A DNA stretch of 55,344 bases from an uncultured cyanobacterium. Lineage in GTDB: Bacteria; Cyanobacteriota; Cyanobacteriia; PCC-6307; Cyanobiaceae. The notes under the pieces were generated by a model. It saw only the letters and a list, made by a program, of their open reading frames with translations, was not told the origin of the DNA and searched no databases. Below, in pieces: positions 1-8,819 of the stretch (within the stretch, counting starts at the first letter, position 1; the number at the start of each line of letters is the position of its first letter). The stretch lies in assembly GCA_903882285.1 (NCBI GenBank), contig CAIRWM010000080.1, forward strand, positions 1 through 55,344, in the 5' to 3' direction. The position numbers and the translations under genes are program-made.

Positions 1-2
1 GC

Positions 3-1292
3 GAACCCGCCCAGAAGGCCCAGGCCGAGGGTGCCCTGGTGGCTCTGGTGCGCCAGAACCCGGACAGCCCACAGGCCGAGGAGGCCGTACGGCTGCTGGC
101 CCAGCAGGAGGGGGCCAGCGCCGAGGCCGCGCTGGCCCAGCTGCCAGCGCGCTGGCGCGACAGCGCCCCGGTGGCCGCCCACCGGGCTCTCGCCGCCGCC
201 GGAGGCGCCGAGGCCGCAGGGCCGGCGGCCAACAGCTCCGCGGCGCTGGAGGTGCTGCGCCGCTGGCCCGACGATCCGGCCAGCTGGGATCTGCAGTGGG
301 ACCTGGCGCGGCGCCAGCTGCTCAGCGGCGACTGGAGCGGCGCCGGCACCCTGCTGGAGGCGATCGACGTCGATCAGCTGCCGCCACCGCTGGCCGCCCG
401 CCAGCGCTTCTGGCTCGGCTACGTGCAGCGCCAGCTCGGCCAGGACGAGGCCGCCACGGCCAGCTGGCGGAACCTGCGCCTGCACCACCCCGGCGGCTAC
501 TACGGCTGGCGCGCCGCCGTGCAGCTGGGCGAGGGGGATCTGCGCCTGCAGCCCGGCGACGAGCGCCCCGGCCCCGGCTGGCAACCGCTGGCCAGCGGCG
601 ATGCCGAACTCGACCGCCTCTGGCGCCTCGACCAGCGCACTGAGGCCTGGGAGGTCTGGCGCCACCGCCGCGGCAGCGACAAACCCGTGGGCAGCAGAGA
701 GCTGCTGCTCGAAGGACGACTGCGGCAGGGTGTCGGCGATGACTGGACAGGGCTGGCGCAGCTGGATCTGGCCCTGATGCGCCTCAAACCCGACCAGTGC
801 GCATTGCAGCTCCCTCTGGAGCAGCACCTGCATCCAGAGCGCTTTCTCGATGCCTTCCAGCCGGCCAGCCGCGACCAGGACCTGCCGCTGCCCCTGCTGC
901 TGGGGCTGGCCAAACAGGAATCGCGCTTCACGCCGGTGGTGCGCTCCTCCGTGGGGGCGGTGGGCCTGATGCAGCTGATGCCCGACACCGCCGCCGAAGT
1001 GGCGGGCGGGCCGGTGAGCGGCAGCGACCTCGAGGTCCCCGGCCGCAACGCCGAGCTCGGCGCCCGCTATCTCAAGGGGCTGCTCGGCCAGTTCCAGGGC
1101 AACCCCCTGACGGCTGTGGCCGGCTACAACGCCGGGCCAGGGGCCGTCCAGGGCTGGCTCAGCCCCCGCCTGGGGGCGGCTCCCGAGCTGTGGGTGGAGG
1201 CAATCCCCTTCCCGGAAACCCGGCTGTATGTGAAGAAGGTGCTGGGCAACGCCTGGAGCTACCAGGAGCGCCCTCAGCCCGGGGGTTGCTGA
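3..1292 (+). CDS. Lytic transglycosylase, SLT family (5' end outside window)
   Basis: Peptidoglycan lytic transglycosylase of the soluble Slt70/MltE type, expected to cleave the MurNAc-GlcNAc bond in the periplasm. The frame is open from base 3, so the N-terminus lies upstream. The visible N-terminal 270 residues are Ala/Leu/Trp-rich helical repeats like the superhelical domain of Slt70. The C-terminal SLT domain begins near LLLGLAKQESRF; the Glu of that motif (codon near base 918) is the expected catalytic acid. It is followed by GLMQLMPDTA and by VAGYNAGPGAV, the other two family signatures. The 3' end overlaps the convergent membrane-protein gene by 19 bp. Function is secure; total length is unknown. 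Confidence 0.93.
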   Translation, partial: EPAQKAQAEGALVALVRQNPDSPQAEEAVRLLAQQEGASAEAALAQLPARWRDSAPVAAHRALAAAGGAEAAGPAANSSAALEVLRRWPDDPASWDLQWDLARRQLLSGDWSGAGTLLEAIDVDQLPPPLAARQRFWLGYVQRQLGQDEAATASWRNLRLHHPGGYYGWRAAVQLGEGDLRLQPGDERPGPGWQPLASGDAELDRLWRLDQRTEAWEVWRHRRGSDKPVGSRELLLEGRLRQGVGDDWTGLAQLDLALMRLKPDQCALQLPLEQHLHPERFLDAFQPASRDQDLPLPLLLGLAKQESRFTPVVRSSVGAVGLMQLMPDTAAEVAGGPVSGSDLEVPGRNAELGARYLKGLLGQFQGNPLTAVAGYNAGPGAVQGWLSPRLGAAPELWVEAIPFPETRLYVKKVLGNAWSYQERPQPGGC

Positions 1293-1840
1293 GCGGCCCG
1301 GAGCCCGGAGGGGTCTGCCTTGTGCTGGATGGGGGCGGAGGGGACGAGCTGGGGCTCCCCCAGGTGGGCTCCGAGCAGACGGCCGGCGCTGAGGCCACCG
1401 AGCACGAGCACCGTAAACACCAACGCCATCAGCAAGGGCGGCGGCACGACCCGCACGCGCAGCAGATCCAGCCGGGCCAGCAGCACCGCCGAGGCCAGGA
1501 TCAGCACGCTGGAGAGCACGTCGAGGTGCAGCAGGTAGAGACCGCCGGTGATCACAAGCAACAGGGTGACCACCAGGCTGATCACCCGGCTGGTGGCCAT
1601 CATCGTGGAGATCTGGCGCAGCAGGAGATCAGGGATGGTGCAGACCACCACCACCACCACGGCCTGCAGGCACTGGGCCGACCAGACCAGAACCGGGAGG
1701 TGTGGCAGCTCGGCCCCGGTGGCCAGCTGCAACGCCTGGTCATGGCTCCAGTGCAGGCCCAAGTAGGTGCTGACCGCCAGCAGCAGGAGCAGCATCGGGG
1801 CCCGGAGCGGAAGCAGCAACAGGTTGATCACAGCGGTCAT
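1274..1840 (-). CDS. Conserved integral membrane protein, function unknown
   Basis: A 188-residue protein with about four hydrophobic segments: residues 5-22, a Val-rich stretch near 58-68, 80-100 and one near 130-150. The tail is Pro-rich and soluble. The ATG at 1840 overlaps the stop of the upstream ferredoxin gene as ATGA, so translation is probably coupled. An in-frame ATG 17 codons upstream lies inside the ferredoxin gene and is less likely. I do not recognise a family. Coupling to a ferredoxin hints at a redox or membrane-electron-transfer role, but this is inference only. Confidence 0.7.
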   Translation of the reverse strand: MTAVINLLLLPLRAPMLLLLLAVSTYLGLHWSHDQALQLATGAELPHLPVLVWSAQCLQAVVVVVVCTIPDLLLRQISTMMATSRVISLVVTLLLVITGGLYLLHLDVLSSVLILASAVLLARLDLLRVRVVPPPLLMALVFTVLVLGGLSAGRLLGAHLGEPQLVPSAPIQHKADPSGLRAAQQPPG

Positions 1841-2250
1841 GGGGCCTCCAGCACCAGGGAGATGGCCTCCAGCGGGCAGCTGGGGATGCACTGCTCACAG
1901 ACCAGACAGCGGGCGGTCTCGAACTGCAGCCGACGGGTGTCGGCCTCGAACTGCAGGGCTCCGCTGGGACAGACGCTGGAGCAGATGCCGCAGTCGACAC
2001 AGAGCTGGGGATCGATGAGGATCTCCCCCGGGGCGCGGTTGAGGGCGAGCCCCTGGCGCTCCAGCCAGGTCTCGGCGGCATCGAGTTCGTCAATGTCGCC
2101 GGAGAGCTCCACCACCATCGTGCCGCTCTGGTTCGGCGCGATTTGGGCCCGCAGAATCTTGGCGGCAATGTCGAAGTCCACCGCCAGCCGATAGGTGATC
2201 GGCTGATGCACCGCTTCGCGGGGGAAATGAAGGGTGAGTCGGCGCTTCAC
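1837..2250 (-). CDS. NIL-domain 4Fe-4S ferredoxin
   Basis: A 137-residue protein with two parts. Residues 1-75 resemble the NIL domain, a small ferredoxin-like fold also found at the C-terminus of MetN ABC ATPases. Residues 78-130 carry two 4Fe-4S motifs, CVDCGICSSVCP and CLVCEQCIPSCP, each with the usual C-x2-C-x2-C-x3-C-P spacing, so two clusters are predicted. NIL-ferredoxin fusions are conserved in cyanobacteria; the electron partner is unknown. It is divergent from the thioredoxin gene and overlaps the downstream membrane-protein gene by 4 bp. Confidence 0.85.
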   Translation of the reverse strand: MKRRLTLHFPREAVHQPITYRLAVDFDIAAKILRAQIAPNQSGTMVVELSGDIDELDAAETWLERQGLALNRAPGEILIDPQLCVDCGICSSVCPSGALQFEADTRRLQFETARCLVCEQCIPSCPLEAISLVLEAP

Positions 2251-2360
2251 GCATCCCGGCCCGGTGGACGGAAGCTAGCAACCGCAAGCCCATCCACCAC
2301 CACCGGTTTGACCACCGCCTTCACCACCGCTGCCAGAGTGACCACGACCATCGGCCCACC

Positions 2361-2924
2361 ATGAACCCCAACACCCCGAACCATCCCGCCTCCCCCCTGG
2401 GGCGCAGCGAACGCATGCTGCTGGCGGCGGTGGCGGCCGCCCTGGTGCTGCTGCTGCTCTGGCTGCGCGGTGGCCTGCACCCCGAGGCACCTCTGGAGCG
2501 CATGGCGCGCCAGTCGCTCGACCTGCCGGTGGCCCTGGCCAACGGCCGCCCCACGCTGGTGGAGTTCTACGCCGACTGGTGCGAAGCCTGCCGGGCCATG
2601 GCCCCGGCCATGGCCCGGTTCGAGCACCGGCACCACGGCGAGCTCGATGTGGTGCTATTGAACGTCGACAATCCCCGCTGGCAGTCGGAGATCGAGCGCT
2701 ATGAGGTCAACGGCATCCCCCAACTGGAACTATTCGACGCGGCCGGCCAGGCCCTGGGTCGCTCGCTCGGAGCCCGTAGTGAGGCGGAACTGGAGGCCCT
2801 GACGGAGTCCTTGATCACCGGCACCCCCCTGCCGCGGCAGGCCGGGGTGGGCGCCACCAGCTCCCTGGCCGCCTCCACGGCTGAAACCCCGCTGGCGCCG
2901 GTCGGGCCGCGCAGCCACGGCTGA
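2361..2924 (+). CDS. txlA: Membrane-anchored thioredoxin-like protein (TxlA/HCF164 type)
   Basis: A 187-residue thiol-disulfide protein. An N-terminal hydrophobic anchor spans about residues 19-36 (many Ala/Leu/Val). A thioredoxin fold follows, with active site W73-C-E-A-C77 and a later NGIPQLELFD segment containing the cis-proline. This layout matches cyanobacterial TxlA and plant HCF164, which supply reducing power across the thylakoid membrane for cytochrome b6f assembly. The C-terminal 35 residues are Ala/Thr-rich and likely disordered. Family is clear; the substrate is inferred from homologs. Confidence 0.85.
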   Translation: MNPNTPNHPASPLGRSERMLLAAVAAALVLLLLWLRGGLHPEAPLERMARQSLDLPVALANGRPTLVEFYADWCEACRAMAPAMARFEHRHHGELDVVLLNVDNPRWQSEIERYEVNGIPQLELFDAAGQALGRSLGARSEAELEALTESLITGTPLPRQAGVGATSSLAASTAETPLAPVGPRSHG

Positions 2925-2980
2925 AGCAGCGGACAGGCTGGGGCAGGGGCGGCAGACTGGGCGCACGCCAGTCCTGCTCC

Positions 2981-3706
2981 ATGGATCCCCGCTTCCGGGT
3001 CGACCTGATCGCCGCCACCCCCAGCCCGCAGCAGTGCGTCTACGCGGGGATGCACCAGGACTACAGCGAGGGCTTCGTGGCGGCGGACCGGGCCGACTGG
3101 CCCGAGGAACGCCGGGCCGGCGAGATCTGCGTCAAGCGCCTGCTGGCTGGTGAGCGGGGCCACTTCGGACCACTGGAACACGCCCAGATCGTGCTCAACG
3201 TCGGCTGGTTCCCCCACTCGGTGATGCAGCAGGCGCGCACCCACCGGGTGGGCGTGAGCTTCGATGTCCAGAGCATGCGCTACACCGGCGACCGGATCCG
3301 CAAGGCGGCCAACGGCGAGCTGGAGCTGGAGGAGGTGGTCTACCTGCGCCCGGTGGGGGAGTACAGCGATCGCCAGGGCAAGAAGTACACCTACAGCCCC
3401 GAGCAGCGGGCCATCGACCTCAACCTCTGCCGCCAGGCTGCGGAGCGCTACCGCGACCTGCTCGATGCCGGCTACGCCGAGGAGCATGCCCGCGGCATCC
3501 TCCCCTTCGACTACCGCCAGCACTTCGTGGTGAGCTTCACGTTGCGGGCCTTCCTGCACTTCCTCGATCTGCGCGCCAAATTGGACGCCCAGCAGGAGAT
3601 CCGCGAGCTCTGCGACCTGATGTGGCCGCACCTGCAGACCTGGACGCCCGAGTTCGCTGACTGGTACGAGAAGAGCCGGCTGCACCGGGCACGTCTTGCT
3701 CCTTGA
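2981..3706 (+). CDS. thyX: FAD-dependent thymidylate synthase ThyX
   Basis: Makes dTMP from dUMP with methylene-tetrahydrofolate, using FAD and NADPH. The 241-residue length fits. The ThyX signature occurs as RTHRVGVSFDVQSMRYTG (about residues 86-103), the cyanobacterial form of the RHR...S motif that binds dUMP and flavin. The ending GFVVSFTLRAF-like segment and the DLMWPHLQTWTPEFADWY tail are also typical. It converges with dcd, which starts the dCTP-to-dUMP route, so two steps of dTMP supply lie side by side on opposite strands. Confidence 0.95.
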   Translation: MDPRFRVDLIAATPSPQQCVYAGMHQDYSEGFVAADRADWPEERRAGEICVKRLLAGERGHFGPLEHAQIVLNVGWFPHSVMQQARTHRVGVSFDVQSMRYTGDRIRKAANGELELEEVVYLRPVGEYSDRQGKKYTYSPEQRAIDLNLCRQAAERYRDLLDAGYAEEHARGILPFDYRQHFVVSFTLRAFLHFLDLRAKLDAQQEIRELCDLMWPHLQTWTPEFADWYEKSRLHRARLAP

Positions 3707-3750
3707 ACCGGCTGGCCCCCTGAACGGTTGACGCCTCCGCCCAGGTCCGC

Positions 3751-4344
3751 CTAGATCCGCGCCAGGGTGACCCGCTCTGGTTGGTGCTGGTATTTACCTG
3801 CGCGATCCTGGTAGGTGGTCTCGCAGGGATCCCCCTCGAAGAACAGCAGCTGGCAGATGCCCTCGTTGGCATAGATGCGGCAGTCAGCACCAGAGGAATT
3901 GCTGAATTCGAGGGTGAGGTGGCCCTCCCAGCTGGCTTCCGCCGGCGTAGTGTTGACGATGATCCCCAGACGGGCATAGGTGCTCTTGCCCAGGCAGATC
4001 ACGGTGATGTTGGCGGGCACCTTCATCTTCTCCAGTGCCACGCCCAGGCCGTAGGAGTGGGCCGGCAGGATGAAGTAGTCACCATCCGCGTCGGAGTGCA
4101 GCGGGGCGGGCTCGAGATTGGCAGGATTGAATCGCTTCGGGTTCATCACCGTGCCGGGCACGTGGCGGAAGATCAGGAACTCCTTCGCCGAAAGGCGCAG
4201 GTCGTAGCCATAGGAGGAGCAACCAAAGCTGAGCACCGGCTGGGTGGCCGAATCGGGCTCAAGGTGGCGCACCAGGGTGGGCTGGAAGGGTTCAAGCATG
4301 CCCACGGCGGCCTGCTCATTGATCCAGCGGTCGTTCTTGAGCAT
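3751..4344 (-). CDS. dcd: dCTP deaminase
   Basis: Deaminates dCTP to dUTP, the precursor for dTMP. The 197-residue length is normal. Visible motifs are SFGCSSYGYDLRLS near residue 40, GKSTYARLGIIVNTTP around 119-134 (nucleotide-binding GKSxxAR), and WEGHLTLEFSN with the likely catalytic Glu146. The trimer-forming C-terminal motif GICQLLFFEGD is present. The sequence fits the monofunctional enzyme; I did not find features that would assign the bifunctional dCTP deaminase/dUTPase. It neighbours thyX, consistent with shared pyrimidine deoxynucleotide supply. Confidence 0.95.
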   Translation of the reverse strand: MLKNDRWINEQAAVGMLEPFQPTLVRHLEPDSATQPVLSFGCSSYGYDLRLSAKEFLIFRHVPGTVMNPKRFNPANLEPAPLHSDADGDYFILPAHSYGLGVALEKMKVPANITVICLGKSTYARLGIIVNTTPAEASWEGHLTLEFSNSSGADCRIYANEGICQLLFFEGDPCETTYQDRAGKYQHQPERVTLARI

Positions 4345-4377
4345 CGGAAGAAGGGGCGGGCGGCGACCCGCGCCGGG

Positions 4378-5076
4378 CTAGAAGCCTCGGCGCAGCTGGG
4401 TGACCTGATCGGCCATCGCCATCAGGGCGGACGGCATTGCCGGCCCCGTCAGGATGACATCCATGTGGGCAGGCCGCTGCTCCAGAGTCGCGGTGACCTC
4501 GTCGGCCGGCAGATAGCCGAGGTCGATGGCCAGGCCGAGTTCGTCGAGCACCAGCAGGTCGAGGCGGCCGGCCAGCAACTGCTCGCGGGTGTAGCCCCAG
4601 ACCTCGGCGACCGCCTGGGGGGCTTCCCCTGAGGCTGGCACCTCCGGATCGGTGTCGGCCGCCGGGGCCTTGATGCACTGCTGCTCGATGCACTGCTGGG
4701 TGGCGGGCCGCAGCCATTCGAGCCGGCCGCACAGCCAGAGACTGCCGGCGGGCCCCTGGTCGACGCCACCCTTGAGGAACTGGCTCACCAGCACGCGGCT
4801 GCCGAGACCGGCGCTGCGCAGCGCCTGGCTGAAGACCGCCGCAAAACTGCCGCGGAACGGGGCGGTGTGGATCTGCAGCAACCCCTCCGGCTGGGGCACC
4901 AGGCGCAGGGGTGGCGCTGGCGGTGGAGACGGCAGCGCCGCCAGCTGGGGAGCCGCCGCTGCCGCTTGCCCGGCGGCAGGTGCTGCCACAACCGCTGCCG
5001 CGGGGGCACCACCCTCGCCGTGCGCGCCGCCGGAGGGCCGCTGCGGCGAGCGGTGACTGGCGAGGCTGGCGGTCAT
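4378..5076 (-). CDS. CobO/BtuR-like P-loop family protein with degenerate Walker A
   Basis: A 232-residue homolog of cob(I)alamin adenosyltransferase CobO/BtuR. The core is recognisable: LLQIHTAPFRGSF where true BtuR has VHTGNGKGKT, then ALRSAGLGSRVLVSQFLKGG, a Walker-B-like DLLVLDELGLA, and VILTGPAMPSALMAMADQVT at the end. The P-loop lysine and Ser/Thr are absent, so ATP binding in the canonical way is doubtful. Related cyanobacterial proteins are usually annotated only as P-loop NTPase family. The ATG at 5076 is chosen because AGAGG lies just upstream; a further in-frame ATG at 5196 would add 40 low-quality residues. The first 60 residues are Ala/Pro-rich linker. Confidence 0.75.
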   Translation of the reverse strand: MTASLASHRSPQRPSGGAHGEGGAPAAAVVAAPAAGQAAAAAPQLAALPSPPPAPPLRLVPQPEGLLQIHTAPFRGSFAAVFSQALRSAGLGSRVLVSQFLKGGVDQGPAGSLWLCGRLEWLRPATQQCIEQQCIKAPAADTDPEVPASGEAPQAVAEVWGYTREQLLAGRLDLLVLDELGLAIDLGYLPADEVTATLEQRPAHMDVILTGPAMPSALMAMADQVTQLRRGF

Positions 5077-5271
5077 GGACACCTCTGGAGACAGACCGGA
5101 TGGCGACAGGGCGGACCGGCGGAAAAGCAGATCGGCGCGGATAACACCGCGGACGTTCCGCAATCCCGAATGTAGCGGCATCGCCAGGAGCTGCACACCA
5201 TCCCTGGTGCAAACAGACGTACCAGCGGCCGTGCCTACGGTGGGGTCATCCAGTCCCCCACATCTCCCGCC

Positions 5272-6057
5272 GTGCCCCAGAGCTCCGAACCCGCCGGCGC
5301 GGCCTGCGCCGACAGCCTGCGCCGCGACGGCCGCGCCGCCGATGCCCTGCGGCCGGTGCGCTTCCTCTGGGATCCGATGGGCTTCGCCCTGAGCTCGGTG
5401 ACGATCGAGGCGGGCCGCACGCGCGTGCTCTGCAGCGCCTGCCTCGAGGAGGAGGTGCCGCGCTGGCGCCGCGGCTCGGGCAGCGGCTGGCTAAGCGCCG
5501 AATACCGCCTGCTGCCGGCCTCCACCCCCAGCCGCCAGTCGCGGGAGCTGCTCAAGCTCTCCGGCCGCACCCAGGAAATCCAGCGCCTGATCGGCCGCAG
5601 CCTGCGCGCCGCCCTCGACCTCAAAGCCCTGGGGGAGCGCACCCTGCTGATCGACTGCGACGTGCTGCAGGCCGACGCCGGCACCCGCACCGCCTCGATC
5701 AGCGGCGCCTGGGTGGCCCTCGCCGCCGCCCTCGACCGCCTGCAGCAGCGTGGGCTGCTGGAGCAGTCGCCGCTGCGCCAGCAGGTGGCAGCAATCTCGG
5801 TGGGCCTGGTGGACGGCCGCGCCCTGCTCGACCTCGACTACAGCGAGGACAGCCGCGCCGAGGTGGATCTCAACGTGGTGATGGACGACCAGACCCGCCT
5901 GCTGGAGATCCAGGGCACGGCCGAGGGCTCTCCCTTCAGCCGCGATCGCCTCGACGCCCTGCTAGACCTCGCTGACGGCGGCATCCGGCAGTTGCAGGCA
6001 GCCCAGCGCCAAGCTCTGGCCAGCGCCCCCACGCCACCCGCTCCGACAGGGATCTGA
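5272..6057 (+). CDS. rph: Ribonuclease PH
   Basis: Phosphorolytic 3'-5' exoribonuclease that trims tRNA 3' ends. Family marks in order: [13 protein letters not shown] at the N-terminus, [34 protein letters not shown] (phosphate-binding Arg region), and [20 protein letters not shown]. Later [18 protein letters not shown] and [16 protein letters not shown] complete the fold. At 261 residues it is about 20 longer than usual because of an N-terminal extension. The GTG at 5272 is the only upstream start; no strong ribosome binding site is visible. It is followed by ntcA on the same strand. Confidence 0.92.
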   Translation: MPQSSEPAGAACADSLRRDGRAADALRPVRFLWDPMGFALSSVTIEAGRTRVLCSACLEEEVPRWRRGSGSGWLSAEYRLLPASTPSRQSRELLKLSGRTQEIQRLIGRSLRAALDLKALGERTLLIDCDVLQADAGTRTASISGAWVALAAALDRLQQRGLLEQSPLRQQVAAISVGLVDGRALLDLDYSEDSRAEVDLNVVMDDQTRLLEIQGTAEGSPFSRDRLDALLDLADGGIRQLQAAQRQALASAPTPPAPTGI

Positions 6058-6206
6058 ACCCCTCCATGCCCGCGGCGGGTCCGCCCCAGAACGGCTTGAG
6101 GGCAGCCCGAGGGTGAGGGGCGGCGCAGGCCACCTCTCAAACCGTGTGGATTGCTACATGCACAGGCCGGGACGATCCGTAGCTTCCGACCATCTGCCAC
6201 CTGCTC

Positions 6207-6947
6207 ATGGTCGGCGCCACCCGCGGATTCAGCCGCTACGCCAACACCCCCTCCACGGGAGCCCCCGGCGCCGTCGCGGCCACCGGCAACGCCGCGGCTG
6301 GAGCACCCACCCTGCTGGAAGTGATCCGCGGCCTCGCCGGCAGCAGCGTCGAAACGATCGAGCGCGGCAAGACGATCTTCTTCCCTGGCGACCCAGCAGA
6401 ACGGGTCTACCTGCTGCGGCGCGGTGCGGTGCGCCTGTCCCGCGTCTATGAATCGGGCGAGGAGATCACCGTGGCGCTGCTGCGCGAGAACAGCCTGTTC
6501 GGGGTGCTCTCTCTGCTCACCGGACAGCGCTCCGACCGGTTTTATCACGCCATCGCCTTCACCCGGGTCGAGATGGTCACGGCGCCCGCCACCTCGGTGC
6601 GACGCGCCATCGAGCAGGACGCCAGCGTGGGACTGCTGCTGCTGCAGGGCCTCTCCTCGCGCATCCTGCAGACCGAAACCATGATCGAGACCCTCACCCA
6701 CCGCGACATGTCCTCGCGTCTGGTGAGCTTCCTGCTGGTGCTCTGCCGCGACTTCGGCGTGCCCAGCAGCGAGGGGATCACCATTGATCTGCGGCTGTCG
6801 CACCAAGCGATCGCCGAGGCGATCGGCTCCACCCGGGTCACGATCACTCGGCTGCTGGGCGATCTGCGCAACGAGGGGCTCCTGCAGATCGACCGCAAGA
6901 AAATCACGGTGTTCGATCCGATCGCCCTGGCCAAGCGCTTCAGTTGA
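6207..6947 (+). CDS. ntcA: Global nitrogen regulator NtcA (CRP/FNR family)
   Basis: 2-oxoglutarate-responsive activator of nitrogen assimilation genes. A cyclic-nucleotide-binding-like beta barrel spans about residues 45-150 ([34 protein letters not shown]), then the dimer helix, then a C-terminal helix-turn-helix with [24 protein letters not shown], which is essentially the NtcA recognition helix. The 246 residues exceed the common length of about 222; the excess is a Gly/Ala/Pro-rich stretch near residues 10-35 ([15 protein letters not shown]). No clear GTA-N8-TAC autoregulatory site was found in the 149 bp upstream. Confidence 0.95.
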   Translation: MVGATRGFSRYANTPSTGAPGAVAATGNAAAGAPTLLEVIRGLAGSSVETIERGKTIFFPGDPAERVYLLRRGAVRLSRVYESGEEITVALLRENSLFGVLSLLTGQRSDRFYHAIAFTRVEMVTAPATSVRRAIEQDASVGLLLLQGLSSRILQTETMIETLTHRDMSSRLVSFLLVLCRDFGVPSSEGITIDLRLSHQAIAEAIGSTRVTITRLLGDLRNEGLLQIDRKKITVFDPIALAKRFS

Positions 6948-7028
6948 ACTGCATGGAACCACCCCCGGCCGCCAGCGACGACAGACGGACCCGACAGCAG
7001 GGATACTGAGGCGTCCGAGGAACCAAGC

Positions 7029-8318
7029 GTGTCGGGCTGGCTGCTGATCCTGGCGCTGCTGGTGCTCGGCGGGGTGCTCTCCACCCTGGGCGACCGGCTT
7101 GGCAGCACGGTGGGCAAGGCCCGGCTGTCCCTGTTCAACCTGCGGCCGAAGAAGACCGCCGTGGTGATCACGGCCCTCACCGGCAGTCTGATCAGTGCCA
7201 TTTCCCTGGGGCTGATGCTGCTGGTGAGCGAGCGGCTGCGCATGGGGCTGTTCGAACTCGACCAGATCCAGGAGCGTCTTCAGAACAGCCGGGCCTCCCT
7301 GAGCCGCAGCCAGCGGGAGCTGGAACGCAGCCAGAGCGAACTGAGCCAGGCTGAACGGGGGCGCAGCGCCGCCCTGCGCAGCAGCCGCGAAGCCGTCGCG
7401 GCGCGCCAGACCGCCCTGCGCGGGCGGCAGCGGGCGATCGAGAGCCAGCACAAGGCCGAGTCCCAGCTCTCCATGGCCCAGGGGCGAGTGTCTTCGCTGC
7501 GCCGCGAACTGGAGCCCCTGCAGAGCGAGCGCCGGCGGCTGGAGAAGGAGCGCGCGCGGCTGAGCCGTGAAGTGAGCGGGCGTGATGCCGAGATCCGCCG
7601 CACCGAGACGGAACTGACCCGGGTGCGCCAGCGCATCGCCGCCGGCGAGAAGGAGCTGAAGGACCTCGAAACCAACGTGATTGCCCTGCGCCGTGGCGAC
7701 GTAGTGATTGCCAGCGGCCAGCCCCTGGCCAGCGCCAAGGTGAAACTCGAGCGCGAGGGCCAGGCCCGCGAGGTGATCAATGCCCTGCTGCAGCAGTCCA
7801 ACCTAGTCGCCTATCAGAAGCTGCTGCCCGGCCTGAAACCCGACCAGCAGATCCTGTTGGTGCCGCGCAACGACATCGAGCGCCTGGAGAAACTGCTGGG
7901 CCGGTCCGGCACCTGGGTGGTGAGCATCCGCTCGGCCGCCAACGTGTTGCGCGGCGAGAAGCGAGTGCTGGCCTTCCCCGATCTGCGGCCCAACCGCAGG
8001 GTGGTGACCCAGGGAGACGTCCTGGCCCGCACCTCCCTGGAGGCCGAGGAGGCCAGTCCGGAGGAGGTGCGTAACCGGCTCAACCTCTTGCTGGCGGCGG
8101 CCTTTGCCAAGGTGCAGCGGCAGGGCAGCCTGGTGGACGGCTTGCAGTTCGATGTGACCCGCTTCAACGAGCTGGGCCGGGCCCTGAGCGAGCGGCCGGA
8201 CGGCCTGGTGGCGAACCTGGAGGCGGTGTCGATGCGCAACGCGGACACTCCCGACCCGATCGTGGTGGAACTGCGCTGGGTCAGCACCGGCAAGCCGGGC
8301 GATCAGCGCCGCCGCTGA
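7029..8318 (+). CDS. DUF3084 membrane-anchored coiled-coil protein
   Basis: A 429-residue cyanobacterial protein of unknown function. Two N-terminal hydrophobic segments (residues 2-15 and about 45-66) flank a short basic loop ending LRPKKTAVVITALTGS, a conserved DUF3084 mark. A long coiled coil follows (about residues 80-215, rich in Glu/Arg/Gln with heptads such as RERLEKERARLSREVS-like runs). A C-terminal globular domain contains RNDIERLEKLLGRSGTW. The GTG at 7029 gives the start. It lies 81 bp after ntcA and immediately before the RuvC-like gene on the same strand. Confidence 0.85.
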   Translation: MSGWLLILALLVLGGVLSTLGDRLGSTVGKARLSLFNLRPKKTAVVITALTGSLISAISLGLMLLVSERLRMGLFELDQIQERLQNSRASLSRSQRELERSQSELSQAERGRSAALRSSREAVAARQTALRGRQRAIESQHKAESQLSMAQGRVSSLRRELEPLQSERRRLEKERARLSREVSGRDAEIRRTETELTRVRQRIAAGEKELKDLETNVIALRRGDVVIASGQPLASAKVKLEREGQAREVINALLQQSNLVAYQKLLPGLKPDQQILLVPRNDIERLEKLLGRSGTWVVSIRSAANVLRGEKRVLAFPDLRPNRRVVTQGDVLARTSLEAEEASPEEVRNRLNLLLAAAFAKVQRQGSLVDGLQFDVTRFNELGRALSERPDGLVANLEAVSMRNADTPDPIVVELRWVSTGKPGDQRRR

Positions 8319-8339
8319 CGCTGAGGGCGCCCGATCCCC

Positions 8340-8819
8340 ATGAGCATCCCCTTCCGATCCCCTCACAGCAGCCCGACCATGGCGGCGGGGCCGCTGGCCG
8401 GCCTGGATCCGGGCCGCAACAAATGCGGCCTTGTGCGCACCGATCCGGCCCGCGAACGCATCGTCGAGGCCCTGGTGCTGCCGCCGGAGCAGGCCTGGCA
8501 GCAGCTGAAGGCCTGGCATGCCGGCCAGCCCCTGGCGGCGGTCGTGCTCGGTGATGGCACCGGTGAACGGCCCTGGCATCGGCGCCTGGAGGCCCTGCTA
8601 CCGGTGCTGCTGGTGGATGAGCGCCACAGCACCCTGGCGGCTCGCCAGCGCTACTGGCAGCTGTACCCGCCGCGGGGCTGGCGCCGCCTGCTGCCCGAGG
8701 GGCTGCGGCAGCCGCCGCGCGACTGGGATGACGTGGTCGCCCAGCTGCTGCTGGAGCGCTGGCTGGGACGCCCCCTGCTGCGCCAGAATCAAAAGCTGGC
8801 GCGCACCGTGAAGGCATAA
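8340..8819 (+). CDS. RuvC/YqgF-like (RNase H fold) resolvase-family protein
   Basis: A 159-residue protein resembling the cyanobacterial group annotated as resolvase or Holliday-junction-resolvase-like. The first strand motif LAGLDPGRNKCGLV carries the conserved Asp-Pro-Gly of RuvC/YqgF folds. Later AAVVLGDGTG, LLVDERHSTLAARQRY (Glu-Arg-His) and RDWDDVVAQLLLERW, with paired Asp residues, complete the expected acidic set. The true start may be the second ATG at 8379, just before GPLAGLDPG. It may act on nucleic acid, but the substrate is not known. The 3' end overlaps the convergent DUF3146 gene by 31 bp. Confidence 0.75.
   Translation: MSIPFRSPHSSPTMAAGPLAGLDPGRNKCGLVRTDPARERIVEALVLPPEQAWQQLKAWHAGQPLAAVVLGDGTGERPWHRRLEALLPVLLVDERHSTLAARQRYWQLYPPRGWRRLLPEGLRQPPRDWDDVVAQLLLERWLGRPLLRQNQKLARTVKA

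Noticed and set aside
6130-6165. NtcA-binding site upstream of ntcA (GTG...TAC near 6145)
   Set aside because: The half-sites are 6 bp apart instead of the required 8 and the first half-site is imperfect.
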